Shown: piece after piece, positions 54,315-64,000 of the stretch
How the letters are laid out: each line of letters begins with the position of its first letter
Position numbering within the stretch: the stretch's first letter is position 1
Assembly: GCA_958450365.1 (NCBI GenBank)
Contig: CAUEEP010000201.1
Span: forward strand, 62,001 to 126,000
DNA from: Mesorhabditis belari
Taxonomy: Eukaryota; Nematoda; Chromadorea; Rhabditida; Rhabditidae
Direction: 5' to 3'
Length of the DNA: 64,000 nt
Made by a program: the position numbers and the translations under genes
The notes under the pieces: generated by a model
The model's database searches: none
What the model was told of the DNA's origin: nothing
What the model saw: the letters and a program-made list of their open reading frames with translations, nothing else

Positions 54315-56263
54315 ATGGCCAAACTTTTGTTGTTGGTGCTTTTCTTTGCGGCCACGATTGCGCAGGATGTTTGGTACAAATGTGAGCAGACCGATTTGGA
54401 GATTGAACAGGTCAGAGTTGAAAGTAATGGGTTTCAAGTGTTAGTTTACAACAATGACAACAATGTTGTTGTTTTGACAGCAATGCTACTGTGATAACCT
54501 TGATCCATCCAAGGTTGGAATTCAGTCGATTGGGCATTAAATCCGAAGCCAACGACTCCAGGAATACTCTAGCTAATTAGATTAGATTGTGCGCATTTGA
54601 TATTGGCTCCTTTGCCATTGGCAATCCAACTTTGAGCTCAAATATCTTGGTGTTGGGTTGTCCAATTGAAATATTCTTTGTATTATTAGATGCGCCAAGT
54701 CTTTCTCTATCGATTGGTACAAAAACTATTTAAATTGAACAGGCAAACACTAAGAAATTTGAGCTCAAAGTTGGATTGGCAAGGGCAAAAGTGGCGGGCG
54801 TATCGAATGTCCAATAACTGCAAGTTTAGGTGTGATGTCCTAGTTTTAGGTGTTTTAATTCTAAAAACCGATAAACCAATGAACCAGCTCTCGTTTTTTA
54901 CGATTTTGGCAGATCTTACTATATTTTCAAAAAAAGCAACGTACGGTAGCTTTTAGAAAAAAGCTCAATTGATGAAAAAGTCAGTTAATGGTTTTTGTTT
55001 ATGACCGGCTTGTTGTACCCAAAACTACAATTCTCATACAACCTAAATACGTATTTCCAGAAAAGATTCAACAAAGCAATTGGAATCGACGAGAATCTTA
55101 CCTTTCGAAATATCAGTGATCTCTACGAAGCGACTTTTGCCGTTTTCCGTCAAGATCAGCTGAAAGTTTGTGGGTAAGGAAATTTTCGGAAAAGAAATTG
55201 ATCAGTAAAACACAATCATTGCAGAGGTATTTAAAATTAGGATCACTTTTCAGAGCGCGTCAACAATTCGCTCAATATTTGGGTGCAAAATACATGGATT
55301 GTATTGATCCGTGGACGATTTCAAGCTTTGGAGGTTTACCTGGATATGCTCCAATCGATTACGCTCAAATCTGGAATCGACTTGAGTTCGCATGTGGAGC
55401 TGGATCATTTAGTTAGTTGAGAAAGGAATCTAAAAAGATTTAGAAGAGTTATAAGAGTAAAATTGTTAGTAAAGTTAAAGGATAAACAGTTGTCTAAATA
55501 GTTTTAAGCTTTAAGCTGAAATAAGCCCGAAAATGCAAATCTAAAGTTATTTTGCAATCAGTCACTGTTTTCCTGTTCGAATCCTTAATATTTAGATTGA
55601 ATTCTGTTCATTGCCATTTATTTTTATACTTCTTTAAACTATTTCAAGTCTTTCAACCTCTAGAATCAAAAATAAAACTCTTCTTCAGTCTCCCTCTACA
55701 GCTATGAATGTGTCTACAATGCCACTCGTTTGCCAATGTTCAGCGCATGCTACCAAACTTGGCGCAACAATCGTGATCAATTCATGCACATTCAGGACTA
55801 TTGCGCGTGAGTTTCATTAAAATGAGCTCAAAAGCTAAAATGATCAAAAAAATGATCTCGGGCGGGATCGAACCGCCGACCTTCTGTGTGTTAGACAGAT
55901 GTGATAACCACTACACCACGAGACCGTTCTTTGGGGGAGGGAAGAGGGGCATTGTCAAGTCCTTTGGCAGGAAATTTCTTTACTGGAAACAAGTTGACTA
56001 GTTGCTTTAGAGGATAACATTTAATTAGACTTTTTATTATAATAATTTATTAAATTATTAAATTAAACAAAGCTCATTTTAAAAGCTTATTTTAAAGCTG
56101 ATTTTTTCTTTTCAGAGCAACGGCTATTTACATGCAATGTGGCTATGATTCGGTCGTTTCTTACGGATGCAATACCAAAGACGATTTGGTAATGATTTTG
56201 CGCAACAAATCGCTAGAAATTTATTTGAATAAACCAGGATCACAGTTTAGAAAAGAGATCTGA
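54315..56263 (+). CDS. Secreted cysteine-rich protein, DUF19-like
   Basis: Exons 54315-54410 (MAKLLLLVLFFAATIAQ, signal peptide, then WYKCEQ), 55061-55173 (AIGIDENLTFRNISDLYEA...LKVCG), 55254-55411 (RQQFAQYLGAKYMDC...LEFACGAG), 55689-55806 (YECVYNATRLPMFSACYQTW...DYC) and 56116-56263 (AIYMQCGYDSVVSYGC, then TGA). All junctions keep phase, about 210 residues. A GTAATG donor at 56189 could splice the last exon further downstream. Regularly spaced cysteines after a signal peptide and N-glycosylation sites (NLT, NAT) suggest an extracellular protein of the nematode T20D4.11-like/DUF19 type; the family call is tentative. A repeat at 54608-54800 lies in intron 1 and tRNA-Val antisense in intron 4. 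Confidence 0.7.
54608..54800. repeat. TTGCCATTGGCAATCC unit, intronic copy
   Basis: One inverted pair of the 34515-35350 family, in intron 1 of the secreted-protein gene. Confidence 0.8.
55853..55925 (-). tRNA. tRNA-Val (AAC)
   Basis: 73 nt. Acceptor GGTCTCG pairs with CGAGATC. D-arm TGGTGTAGTGGTTATCA. Anticodon stem TCTGT/ACAGA with loop CTAACAC gives anticodon AAC. T-arm GGCGG-TTCGATC-CCGCC is perfect. No intron. It lies antisense inside intron 4 of the gene 54315-56263. Confidence 0.93.
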
Positions 56264-56823
56264 CAACTAGACAAAACTTTTGTGATATTGTTGACTCGAA
56301 AAGTTATCAAAAATTTCTTTAAATGCTTTGCTTAAGTTTTTGAGGTCTTAAAGTGCTTAAAAGTACTTTGATTTGTTTGAAAACTTTATAAAAGCTGATT
56401 TAGTAGATTATCTGAGTTTTAATGGCAATAGTTGGCAAGTTTTAATAGCAGATAAGTCATTTTAAGTTTAATTCCAAATTCAGACTCCTTTCTATCTTTG
56501 CGAAAGCATTCGAATGGGCAATGGACGAATCTGCGCCGGGCAACCAAACCAAAGATGTTATGTTTAAGTAAAAAAAGGCTTTTGTTCAAATAAAATTTCT
56601 TTGAAAGCAGTTTTTCCACAATTTTACTATGCAAAGGTACGCAAAACTACAGAATTACAGCTCAGCTCAAAGCACCAGCAATCATTTCAAAGAATGACAG
56701 TCAATTCTTCAACACATCCACACTTTGAATTTTCTAATGTACAAAGCTACAACATCCACTTTTTACTACAAACAAAATAAAGATGATATATGCACGTATT
56801 TGTTCGTTAGGGGTTCTTTTATC
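56264..56823. other. No gene seen
   Basis: AT-rich, no supported exon after the TGA of the secreted-protein gene. Confidence 0.4.
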
Positions 56824-57087
56824 CTAGCTAGGGTTGGCTGTGATTATCTCAATCCATCTCTTCACCTCTCTCATCCAGTCGGCATCCCCCTTCACCTCAT
56901 ATTTTCCCTCATTTACTGGCTTTGGAAGAATAGATTGTATCCAATCGGGTCCAAGCACTGAAGGGTCTTTAGTGGGGGTGCACGGGGTAAGGAGAGGGTC
57001 AGGTGCGGGGTGTCCGGCTACCCACCTGTCGCCTCGCCGCCTTTCCCTCCAGCTTTCCAGCGCTGCCAAGATTTTCTCGACGATCAT
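56824..57087 (-). CDS. GC-rich open frame of unknown function
   Basis: An 87-codon ATG-started minus-strand frame (MIVEKILAALESWRERRRGD, then a Pro-rich part and a LGPDWIQSILPKP segment, ending EVKRWIEIITANPS). Its GC-rich codons are unlike the surroundings. I recognise no family. It could be an exon of a longer gene, a retroelement remnant, or a recent insertion; the opposite strand also has an open frame. Low confidence as a gene. Confidence 0.3.
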   Translation of the reverse strand: MIVEKILAALESWRERRRGDRWVAGHPAPDPLLTPCTPTKDPSVLGPDWIQSILPKPVNEGKYEVKGDADWMREVKRWIEIITANPS

Positions 57088-57384
57088 ACATTTTCTTTTT
57101 TGGATTTGACAAGTGATTCATTTACTAGTTTTAGATTTCGCTTCTTTTTTTGATAGTTTTCTATAGTTGTTAGTGTAGATGGGTAAGCAGATTATCTTAA
57201 AAGTTCAAGCAATTAAGGACAAATGTTAGAAACCACTATTGGAACTATTTTGATTAACAGTTCAGGCTACGGTTAAAATGAATAGCTGATTAAGCTCACC
57301 CTTACTTTAGAAAATATTTAGTTTTTATTTTGCTCAAGAGGTAGTAGCGAAGGTTATCGGACATTTGACATTTATAGGAACGGA

Positions 57385-57805
57385 CGCCCCGCCCCTTTTG
57401 CCATTGGCAATCCAACTTTGAGCTCAAATTTCTTGGTCTTGGACTATCCAATTTAAATATTCTTAGTATCATTAGATGCACCAAGTCTTTCTCTATCGAT
57501 TGGTACAAATACTATTTCAACTGGACATTCCAACGCCAAGATATTTGAGCTCAAAGTTAGATTGCCAATGGTAAAGGGGCGGGGCGCGTATAAAAGGTCC
57601 GTCGTCCGGCCCCTTTTGCCATTGGCAATCTAACTTTGAGCTCAAATTTCTTGGTGTTGGGTTGTTCAATTTAAATATTCTTGCTATGATTAGATGCACC
57701 AAGTCTTTCTCTATCGATTGGCACAAAAAATATTTAAATTGAACAGTCAAGCACCAAGAAATTTGAGCTCACAGTTGAATTGCCAATGGCAAAAGGGGCG
57801 GGGCA
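57385..57805. repeat. TTGCCATTGGCAATCC foldback cluster
   Basis: Two inverted pairs of the 34515-35350 family, with GGGGCGGGGC spacers. Confidence 0.85.
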
Positions 57806-58029
57806 AATGTGCCACAATCAGTATCGGATACCGTACACAAACCCAATCTTTTTCTAGCCCTCTAGCGCAATTTCCAATATATCTTGTTCTAGTGTTTACT
57901 TATTTATTGCCACTAAAACTTTGCTCCATAAATCATTCATCCACAAACTTGATTACAATCTAGTCAAGGACCCACTCGAAAATTCCCATATCGAGGTACT
58001 CATTTCGAATCTCGGCTTATTCAGGTACA

Positions 58030-58270
58030 CAATTGACATGATCTGACCTAGGAGAGGGTAATAAATCCGTATGGGGCTTGAGATCCTCATAGGTGAAGAG
58101 AAGAGAGGCACTGCCAATTACGGTGCCTTGACCATAAGGGGTGGATCCTCTGTTTCCCAGTACCAGCTTCCAGTCGACCCTCGTCTCTTTCTTCAATTGG
58201 CAAATCGACGGGCATTTTGTTTTTCCGCTTCACCTGTCCTCCTTGCCAATTTAGCAACTTTTACTGGATT
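58030..58270 (-). other. Protein-like GC-rich island
   Basis: The minus strand holds KLARRTGEAEKQNARRFAN and, one frame over, TRVDWKLVLGNRGSTPYGQG. This suggests a once-coding segment with a frameshift. No family recognised. It lies 1 kb from the GC-rich frame at 56824-57087 and may have the same origin. Confidence 0.3.
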
Positions 58271-58689
58271 CTTTTGATTTGTCATTGATTGATCTACGTT
58301 AAAATAAAGTTCCTCATGTTCTCACTCAAAAAAACTATCCTTTCATTTAACTTTTCTCCTTCGAATTCACAAAATCTCATTTTATACACTTTCCAGGAAA
58401 GGAATGGCTTTATTGGTAGCAATTTGGTAGTAATTTTACTTTATTTATAACAGTTTACTAATAATAACGGTCAGAATGAGATTTTTTGTCTAGAAATTAT
58501 ACTTCTATACTCACAGAATAAAATAATACGCTGTCAAGGAGCTAAACTGAATAAACTGATCACATCGATCAATTTATTCAGTTTAGCTAGGTTACAAAAT
58601 AGTCTACAAAATTCTAATACATTTGTCTTGTTGTAAGCTTGACAGTTTAGAACATTAATATCATAACATTAGACAAAACTTTTTGTCTA

Positions 58690-59220
58690 ATGTTATTGAG
58701 CTGTGGAGAATGCGCCAAAAATCAAAGAAATTTCTAAAACTTCTAGCAAATGATACTGTTTTTAAAACTTTTTCAAATGATACGCGTTTGATATCAGTAG
58801 AAAGGTTAACTAATTCTCTACAAAATGACATTTTAAAGCGAACTCAAACAGCGCCTCAGCTCAACAAAAGGTCATTCTTTTACAAAATCTATAAACTGTT
58901 ATCTAGAGAAAACGGTTGAAGGGATCTTCCTGAAAATTTGGGAACTTATGTAATTAAATGTGCTCTATCTTTTTTATGTAGACGCCAAAAAAGGTTTATT
59001 TGAAGGAAACTGTTAAAACGATGAGTCAGACTCTGCCATTTTGACTAGCTGTGTTTGAGAGTCGATAAACTTCACGAAACAAAAGCTTTGTGAAATTTCT
59101 AAAAAGTCATTTTGTAGAGAAATAGTGGAGCCTTTTAATGAAACAAAACTTGTGTTTAAAGAAGGTTTTATGCGTACAAAAAGTGTCTTTAAAATTCGGC
59201 GTCAATTCTCTTATCTATTG
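58690..59220. mobile_element. Diverged reverse copy of the 32511-33038 MITE
   Basis: Shares long blocks in inverted order with 32511-33038 (TTGATATC.GTAGAAAGGTTAACTAATTC against its inverse near 32925-32960, AAAGAAGGTTTTATG near 59158). The terminal repeats are degraded (GGCGTCAATTCTCTT). Confidence 0.7.
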
Positions 59221-59699
59221 TATGTTTAATCTTCAAGCGTCAACACTAAATATTTTTTAGATTAATTAATAAGTTGAAAAGTTTCACGGTACTTATTGGC
59301 TATCTTCCCCAAAAAAGAAACCACAGCGGACCGAAATGTTTACCGTTAATTTTTATGATATTGTGGTTGAATAAATCAAAACTCTAATGAATTTGAATTC
59401 CAACAGAAGACGTGGTGGGAATTTCAATGAGCGAAGGAGAAAGATAACCAATAAGTACCATTTTCACTATGAAACTTTCATAACTTTCGACTAACTTGAT
59501 GAAACCTGAGTTGCTGTAGTCAAATTAGTCTAGAAATTTACGGTAGACTGAACAAAATCAAATACTTTGACGTAGAAATGCAGTTGCCATTTTTTCGTTG
59601 TCATTTTCCGTGTACCCAAATAGTTGAATGTGTCAGAAAGGGTCAAAAACTAAAACGAAAAACTAATCCGACGTAAAAACAATTAAACTTTAGTATAAC

Positions 59700-60243
59700 T
59701 TACTTTAGTATTACCGTATTTTCTCTAATAGTAATGCACCCCGGCGAGCCGAGTTGGTGACGATTGTACGGTTTCCAAGCTTTCGCAGAAGCTTAACACT
59801 CTAATTCCCCACTAGATCTCATCGTCAGCTAAGTAAGTAATGCTTGTTCCAAAAAGGTACAAATTTTAGAAAACTACCGTAGCCGCCAGTTTACATTTGA
59901 TCAGCTAGATTTTGTCTTTATGAGCTGTTATTCTTTGTTGAGCTTTGTGATTCAAAAATTAGGCTAATTGAATTTGGTGGTTGATCATGGTAGCTTTCTG
60001 AAAAGGTGCCTCTTAGAAAAAGGCATTAAAGTGGAGCACACTTGTAATACCTTATTTTCCCTACTAGTAGCCGAGTTGATGACTATTTTACGGTTTCCCA
60101 GAAACTCAACACTCTAATCCTCGACAAGCTCTCATCGTCAGCTACATTTTCCGACCCCGCATCGATAGGTTCTGATAAGCGGTTCTCGAGATTTCGAGCA
60201 ATTTAGGCGAAGCTTCCGGCGCACTATTAGAGAAAATACGGTA
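59700..60243. mobile_element. Repeat with ACCGTATTTTCTCTAATAGT ends
   Basis: ACCGTATTTTCTCTAATAGT at 59712 is answered by ACTATTAGAGAAAATACGGT at 60223-60243, making inverted ends of a roughly 530-bp element. Its right two thirds match 33668-34112 in gene D. Confidence 0.8.
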
Positions 60244-60613
60244 CTTTAGTGACAAGCATTTGTGACTTTCCTTCTAATCATTTTGCATATCTAATGAAAA
60301 CAAATTTACCGATTTCATGTTGAAATATTTTAAGAGATTTTAAGACTTTTAAAAAGATTTCCGTTTTTTTGACCCAAAGACGGCTGAGAAAAACCTCGTA
60401 CAGACGGACAAACAGACACTGCTCTTTTATATAGTTGATGATATCGATCAAAAAGTTTCAATGACCTTTTAGAGACTTCCGTTCTTCCATTCATTTGAAT
60501 CTCATTATCAAATCGACTCTTGACCTTGACTTATTCAAATTTATTTTCCAACTCATCTATTTTTGTCCATCATCAAGTACATCAGTTTTCTTTTAGAGCA
60601 ATTTGTTTTCTCG
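60244..60613. promoter_or_regulatory. Upstream region of the ZP gene
   Basis: It starts with the remains of a transposon tail (CAGACGGACAAACAGACAC near 60400). 60480-60613 is the likely promoter and 5' UTR of the ZP gene. No defined motif. Confidence 0.3.
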
Positions 60614-63600
60614 ATGCTTTTGATTTTTCTACTCTTGCTTTCATTTGAAAGCGTTGGTGGGAAAGGCTTTGGTGAGTATTTTCAATAAAATTGGATTTAA
60701 ATTTAGATAAACTGATAACAAAACTCTCCTTTAGCATTATAAACTTTAAATTTTAGTCGAAGAAGTGACATGCAACAATGATTCGTTGACAATTTTCCTT
60801 AATCAATCCGATCCCGATTTGACGAGATGGATTATGGGTGAGTAGTTAAAAGAAGTAAAATATTTGATTAGTTGAAAAGACAGGGATAAAATTGATTGTT
60901 GCTTCTTTAAGGCCTTTTTGTTCAATCCTTAAAAATGGTATTGAGTGATCGGTTTGAATTTCTAAAGGTTTCTAAAGATTTTTAGGTTCTAAAGGCAATT
61001 GGGAACTTAAAAACTTAAATCGAGATATCTGTTGAATATTTATGGCAAATTTTCAGCTCTGATTTCTAGATATAAAAAGGATATGATGGGTTAAAATATT
61101 AAAACTAAAGTTCATTGTTCATTCATTGATTATAAAGCAACAAACAAGACTTGAAGGTTGACGGATGAAGCCTTTGAAAAGTTTTTGAGAGATTGGAATC
61201 GGTAATTGGGAGCTCGAAAGATACTTTTATTATTGGACAACTGCTCGTTCTTGGACAACGGCTCGTTCTCGAATTCAATTCAACAATATTAATATTAAAC
61301 TGCAATTCTTTGTACCAAATGCGACTTTGTACCAAATGCGACTTTAGTAGTTCAATCTTTCAAGGAAATATTCAGAAATTCAAGGTTCAAAATAAAGGAA
61401 AAGCACCATGATGAAGGAAAAGCACAAAGATGCTCTTATTGGACAACTGACATCATCCTTGAATTCAATTGAACAACGTTAACAATATTAAACTGCAATT
61501 CTCTTGTACCAAATGCGACTTTAGTAGTTCAATCTTGCAAGGAATTTCTCAGAAATTCAAAGTTCATGAAGGAAAAGCACCATGTTTTGAAGTGTTCAAC
61601 CAGTTGATTGTAACACTTTTCCATTGCCAGAACTATCTGCTGTACTTCTAAAACTTTGTCAACTACGAAACAAACAAGGCTTGAAGTTTGACGGATGAAG
61701 TCTTTGAAGTTTTTGAGAGTTTGACAATTGGGAACTCGAAAGATACTCTTATTGGACAACTGCCATCATCTTGAATTCAGTTGAACAACATTAACAACAT
61801 TAAACTGCAATTCTCTTGTACCAAATGCGACTTTAGTAGTTCAGCCTTGCAAGGAATTATTCAGAACTTCAAAGTTCATGAAGGAAAAGGGCCACGTTTT
61901 GAAGCGTTCAGCCATTTGATGAAGAACCAATTGACCAATTGATCACTTTTCCATTTGCAGAACCATCTGCTCAGCCAATCATCTACGTCTACGATCACAT
62001 CAACATGCGCAGTTGCAATTCGAAAATCAAGAATGAGACGACGTCGTTGAATTGGTATTTTCGAATCCCGTATGGACCGGAGTGCAATGTGAATCTTGTG
62101 GACTTGGTAAAGAAAATTGTTGAATTAAAACCCAATCCAAAAACTTTTAGGAACCCAATCATCGATCAGCCGAGACAACCGTCGTGATTGAAGACTTGAA
62201 CTCGAGAAATTCCCAGAGGATTAATCATGTCTATTGTTTGTATCAAAAAGTGACAGCTGCACTCAATATCAATGATGTGACAAGGTTAGGTTTTGCCCTT
62301 AAAACTCAAGTATTTTTTACTACAAAGTCAACCAGTAACTTTGCTAACTGAATATCAGAGTTTTTTAGACTTTTAGAAGATTTATTTCAAACTAAATCAT
62401 TAATAACAATAAGTTTTACGTACATTGATTTATTTTGAACAGAGTATTTTGGATCTTTCACATATTTTGCTCTTTTTCTCCGTCTCAATCAACTTCTGCA
62501 TAACACCCATAATTATGAGCTCAATGAACCGTAAGAATTGAGTACACCTGTACGTAAATCGATTGCTGCCCATCTAGGAACCAGTCAAGGAAAAGATTTT
62601 AAGAAGAAGACTAAGAAGACGAGAAGATTTCGAAGATTTCGAAGATTTCGAAGAAACATATAGTTAGCATTTTTATTTACTTAGAATATACTCAAAACTT
62701 TGCTCTGTCAAACGTAAGTTTTATGCAAATCATGCTGAAGTTCGATAACTTCAACAAATTCACTTGATTTTTGCGTAAGCTATCCATTCAGTTTGTCTAA
62801 AAACGTTCACAAGCAACCGATTTACTTAAATTAGAAATCAAAATGAAGAAAAATGTCTAAGGGTCATTTATCTAAAAACAGATTAAAGAAATATTGAGTT
62901 TAAAAAGAGTTATGAACCTTTGAACGCAAATTAATTCTCGGATCACCGGTGACCCGGGAAATTTCTCACATTAAAACATTCTAAACGTTCTTTAAGTTGA
63001 ATATTTCTTTAATCTGTTTTTAGATAAATGATCTGTGAACATTTCACTTTATTTTGAGCCTTAATTTAAGAAAATCGGTTGTCTGTTAACGTTTTTAGAC
63101 GAGTTGGAAGGGAAACAACTAGCAAAAATTAAAAAACCTCGTGGTGAATGTGTTAAATACTAAGAAACTAGCTACCGTAACTACTGTAATAGTACCCCAC
63201 CCCCATAATGACGGTGCGGAGCGTTACGTAGTCTAGCTTTGAACGAGTTTTTCTCGACGCTGGTTTATGCTACAATGAGCGCTTAGGTATCAAAAAATAG
63301 CCCTGAATTTCAGCAATTTTTTGATACCAAAGACGCATTTTTTGAAAGTACGGGCGCTTTGAAAAAAATCAAATACTAAAAAACTTTTGCGACTACGCGA
63401 CTGTACGAGGGGGATGGGGTACTATTACAGTATTTACGGTAGGTCTAACCGTAGACGTAATATTACAATATTTCAGTGGAAACAAGCAAGTCGAATCAAC
63501 GGGTGGAATCCCGAAAGCCAAAGTGGAGATGCTTTTTCGTGGACACGGCGGGCATCCGTTGAGGGCCGCCAAGTTGGGCGACATTGTCGAATTCTACGTC

Positions 63601-63803
63601 GCTTTAAGTCCCGATGGTGGGTGAATTCTCTATGGAAACAGTAACCCTTTAAAGACCATTTCAAAGTCAAGATTAAACCTTTTCAAAGTCATAAAATCAT
63701 TATCAGGTGCCTACCGAGGAATCTCGCCCAAAGAGTGCCGCTTCGCTGATCGCGAGGACACCGAATCGCCCGATGCTAAACACTTCACTTTCGTCAATGA
63801 TGG
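60614..63803 (+). CDS. ZP-domain secreted protein, 3' end outside window
   Basis: Exons 60614-60671 (MLLIFLLLLSFESVGG, signal peptide), 60757-60837 (VEEVTCNNDSLTIFLNQ), 61961-62106 (SAQPIIYVYDHINMRSC...TSLNWYFRIPYGPECNV), 62151-62284 (TTVVIEDLNSRN...HVYCLYQK), 63477-63616 (GIPKAKVEMLFRGHGGHPL, then AKLGDIVEFYVALSPD) and 63707-63803 (GISPKECRFADREDTE, HFTFVNDG). All junctions keep phase. The order (C..D.I.I, IYV....C, FRIPYGPECN, VYC.Y, then P.V.M...G....A.LGD) fits a ZP-N then ZP-C module as in nematode cuticlins and other apical matrix proteins. Expected downstream: the rest of ZP-C, a cleavage site and a transmembrane segment. The long introns contain a tandem repeat (61150-61960) and a MITE ending 35 bp before exon 5. 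Confidence 0.8.
61150..61960. repeat. Three tandem copies of a roughly 280-330-bp unit in a ZP intron
   Basis: The units carry GACGGATGAAG, TTGGGANCTCGAAAGATAC, ACCAAATGCGACTTTAGTAG and AAGGAAAAGCACCA in order. The middle unit is shorter, and the last runs into the acceptor of exon 3. Confidence 0.8.
62285..63172. other. Intron 4 of the ZP gene
   Basis: Non-coding. Holds a repeat pair near 62830-63120 (TTAAAGAAATATT against AATATTTCTTTAATCTG) and a short GATTTCGAA tandem at 62625-62655. Confidence 0.5.
63173..63441. mobile_element. Complete MITE, TACCGTAACTACTGTAATAG family
   Basis: 269 bp, nearly the same as 35628-35896, inside intron 4 of the ZP gene. The high similarity suggests recent activity. 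The open frame at 63387-63644 joins this element to exon 5 and is not a separate gene. Confidence 0.85.
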
Positions 63804-64000
63804 GTAAGTTGAATGTAGATAAAAGTTTAAGGGTTAAATTTCTTAGGTTTAAAAGATTTCAAATCCAATTCTAAATTTGAAAAATTAAGTTTAAAAGATG
63901 TTTTGAATAAAGAATGAAAAATGTGAATTTCAAATTTTTCAAATTCAAATGCAAATTGGTTTAACTATAAAGTTTTTTCAAATTTGGATAAGCAGTTTGT

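Noticed and set aside
63387..63644. 85-codon plus-strand frame as a separate gene
   Set aside because: It joins the right end of a MITE to exon 5 of the ZP gene in the wrong frame.

Overview
The window looks like a nuclear contig from a nematode, probably a rhabditid. Base composition is AT-rich. Genes are split by introns ending in the worm-type acceptor TTTCAG or TTTTTAG, many of them tiny. The recognisable families are worm families: C6-domain secreted proteins, a ZP-domain protein, an SRH/STR-like seven-pass chemoreceptor, KIN-15/16-like tyrosine kinase remains, and Tc1/mariner and pogo transposons. tRNA genes carry introns at the eukaryotic position. I see no bacterial genes. I cannot name the species. 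Exon coordinates were worked out by hand from splice sites and reading phase.

Layout. 1-5 kb: no genes, nested foldback repeats, one composite element (2156-3264) flanked by a 10-bp direct repeat. 5.1-6.4 kb: a cluster holding only threonine tRNA genes (TGT, CGT x2, AGT x2, plus a broken copy), part of it an inverted duplication. 8.1-39.7 kb: five minus-strand genes (A-E) of one family. Where complete, they have a signal-peptide exon, then short exons coding almost pure threonine, then three exons (about 78, 89 and 168-180 nt) coding a C6 domain. Gene B has a 573-nt exon in which 186 of 191 codons are threonine. Larger introns are often filled with mariner derivatives, MITEs and palindromes. 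39.7-45.9 kb: repeats only. 45.9-53.2 kb: a broken tyrosine kinase N-lobe, a full mariner element with target duplications and a long transposase frame, a chemoreceptor gene, and a kinase C-lobe fragment with an internal stop. 54.3-56.3 kb: a plus-strand secreted cysteine-rich protein with a tRNA-Val antisense in one intron. 56.3-60.6 kb: repeats and two unexplained GC-rich protein-like islands. 60.6 kb to the end: the 5' part of a plus-strand ZP-domain gene running off the window.

Functionally the centre of interest is the threonine-rich C6 family, which I infer encodes secreted mucin-like proteins, and the pure threonine tRNA cluster at its downstream edge. The tRNAs together can decode all four ACN codons, and the long threonine exon uses all four. 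Whether this is a functional pairing or chance is untested. The rest is dominated by mobile DNA, with at least ten distinct foldback or MITE families, several present two to four times within the window.
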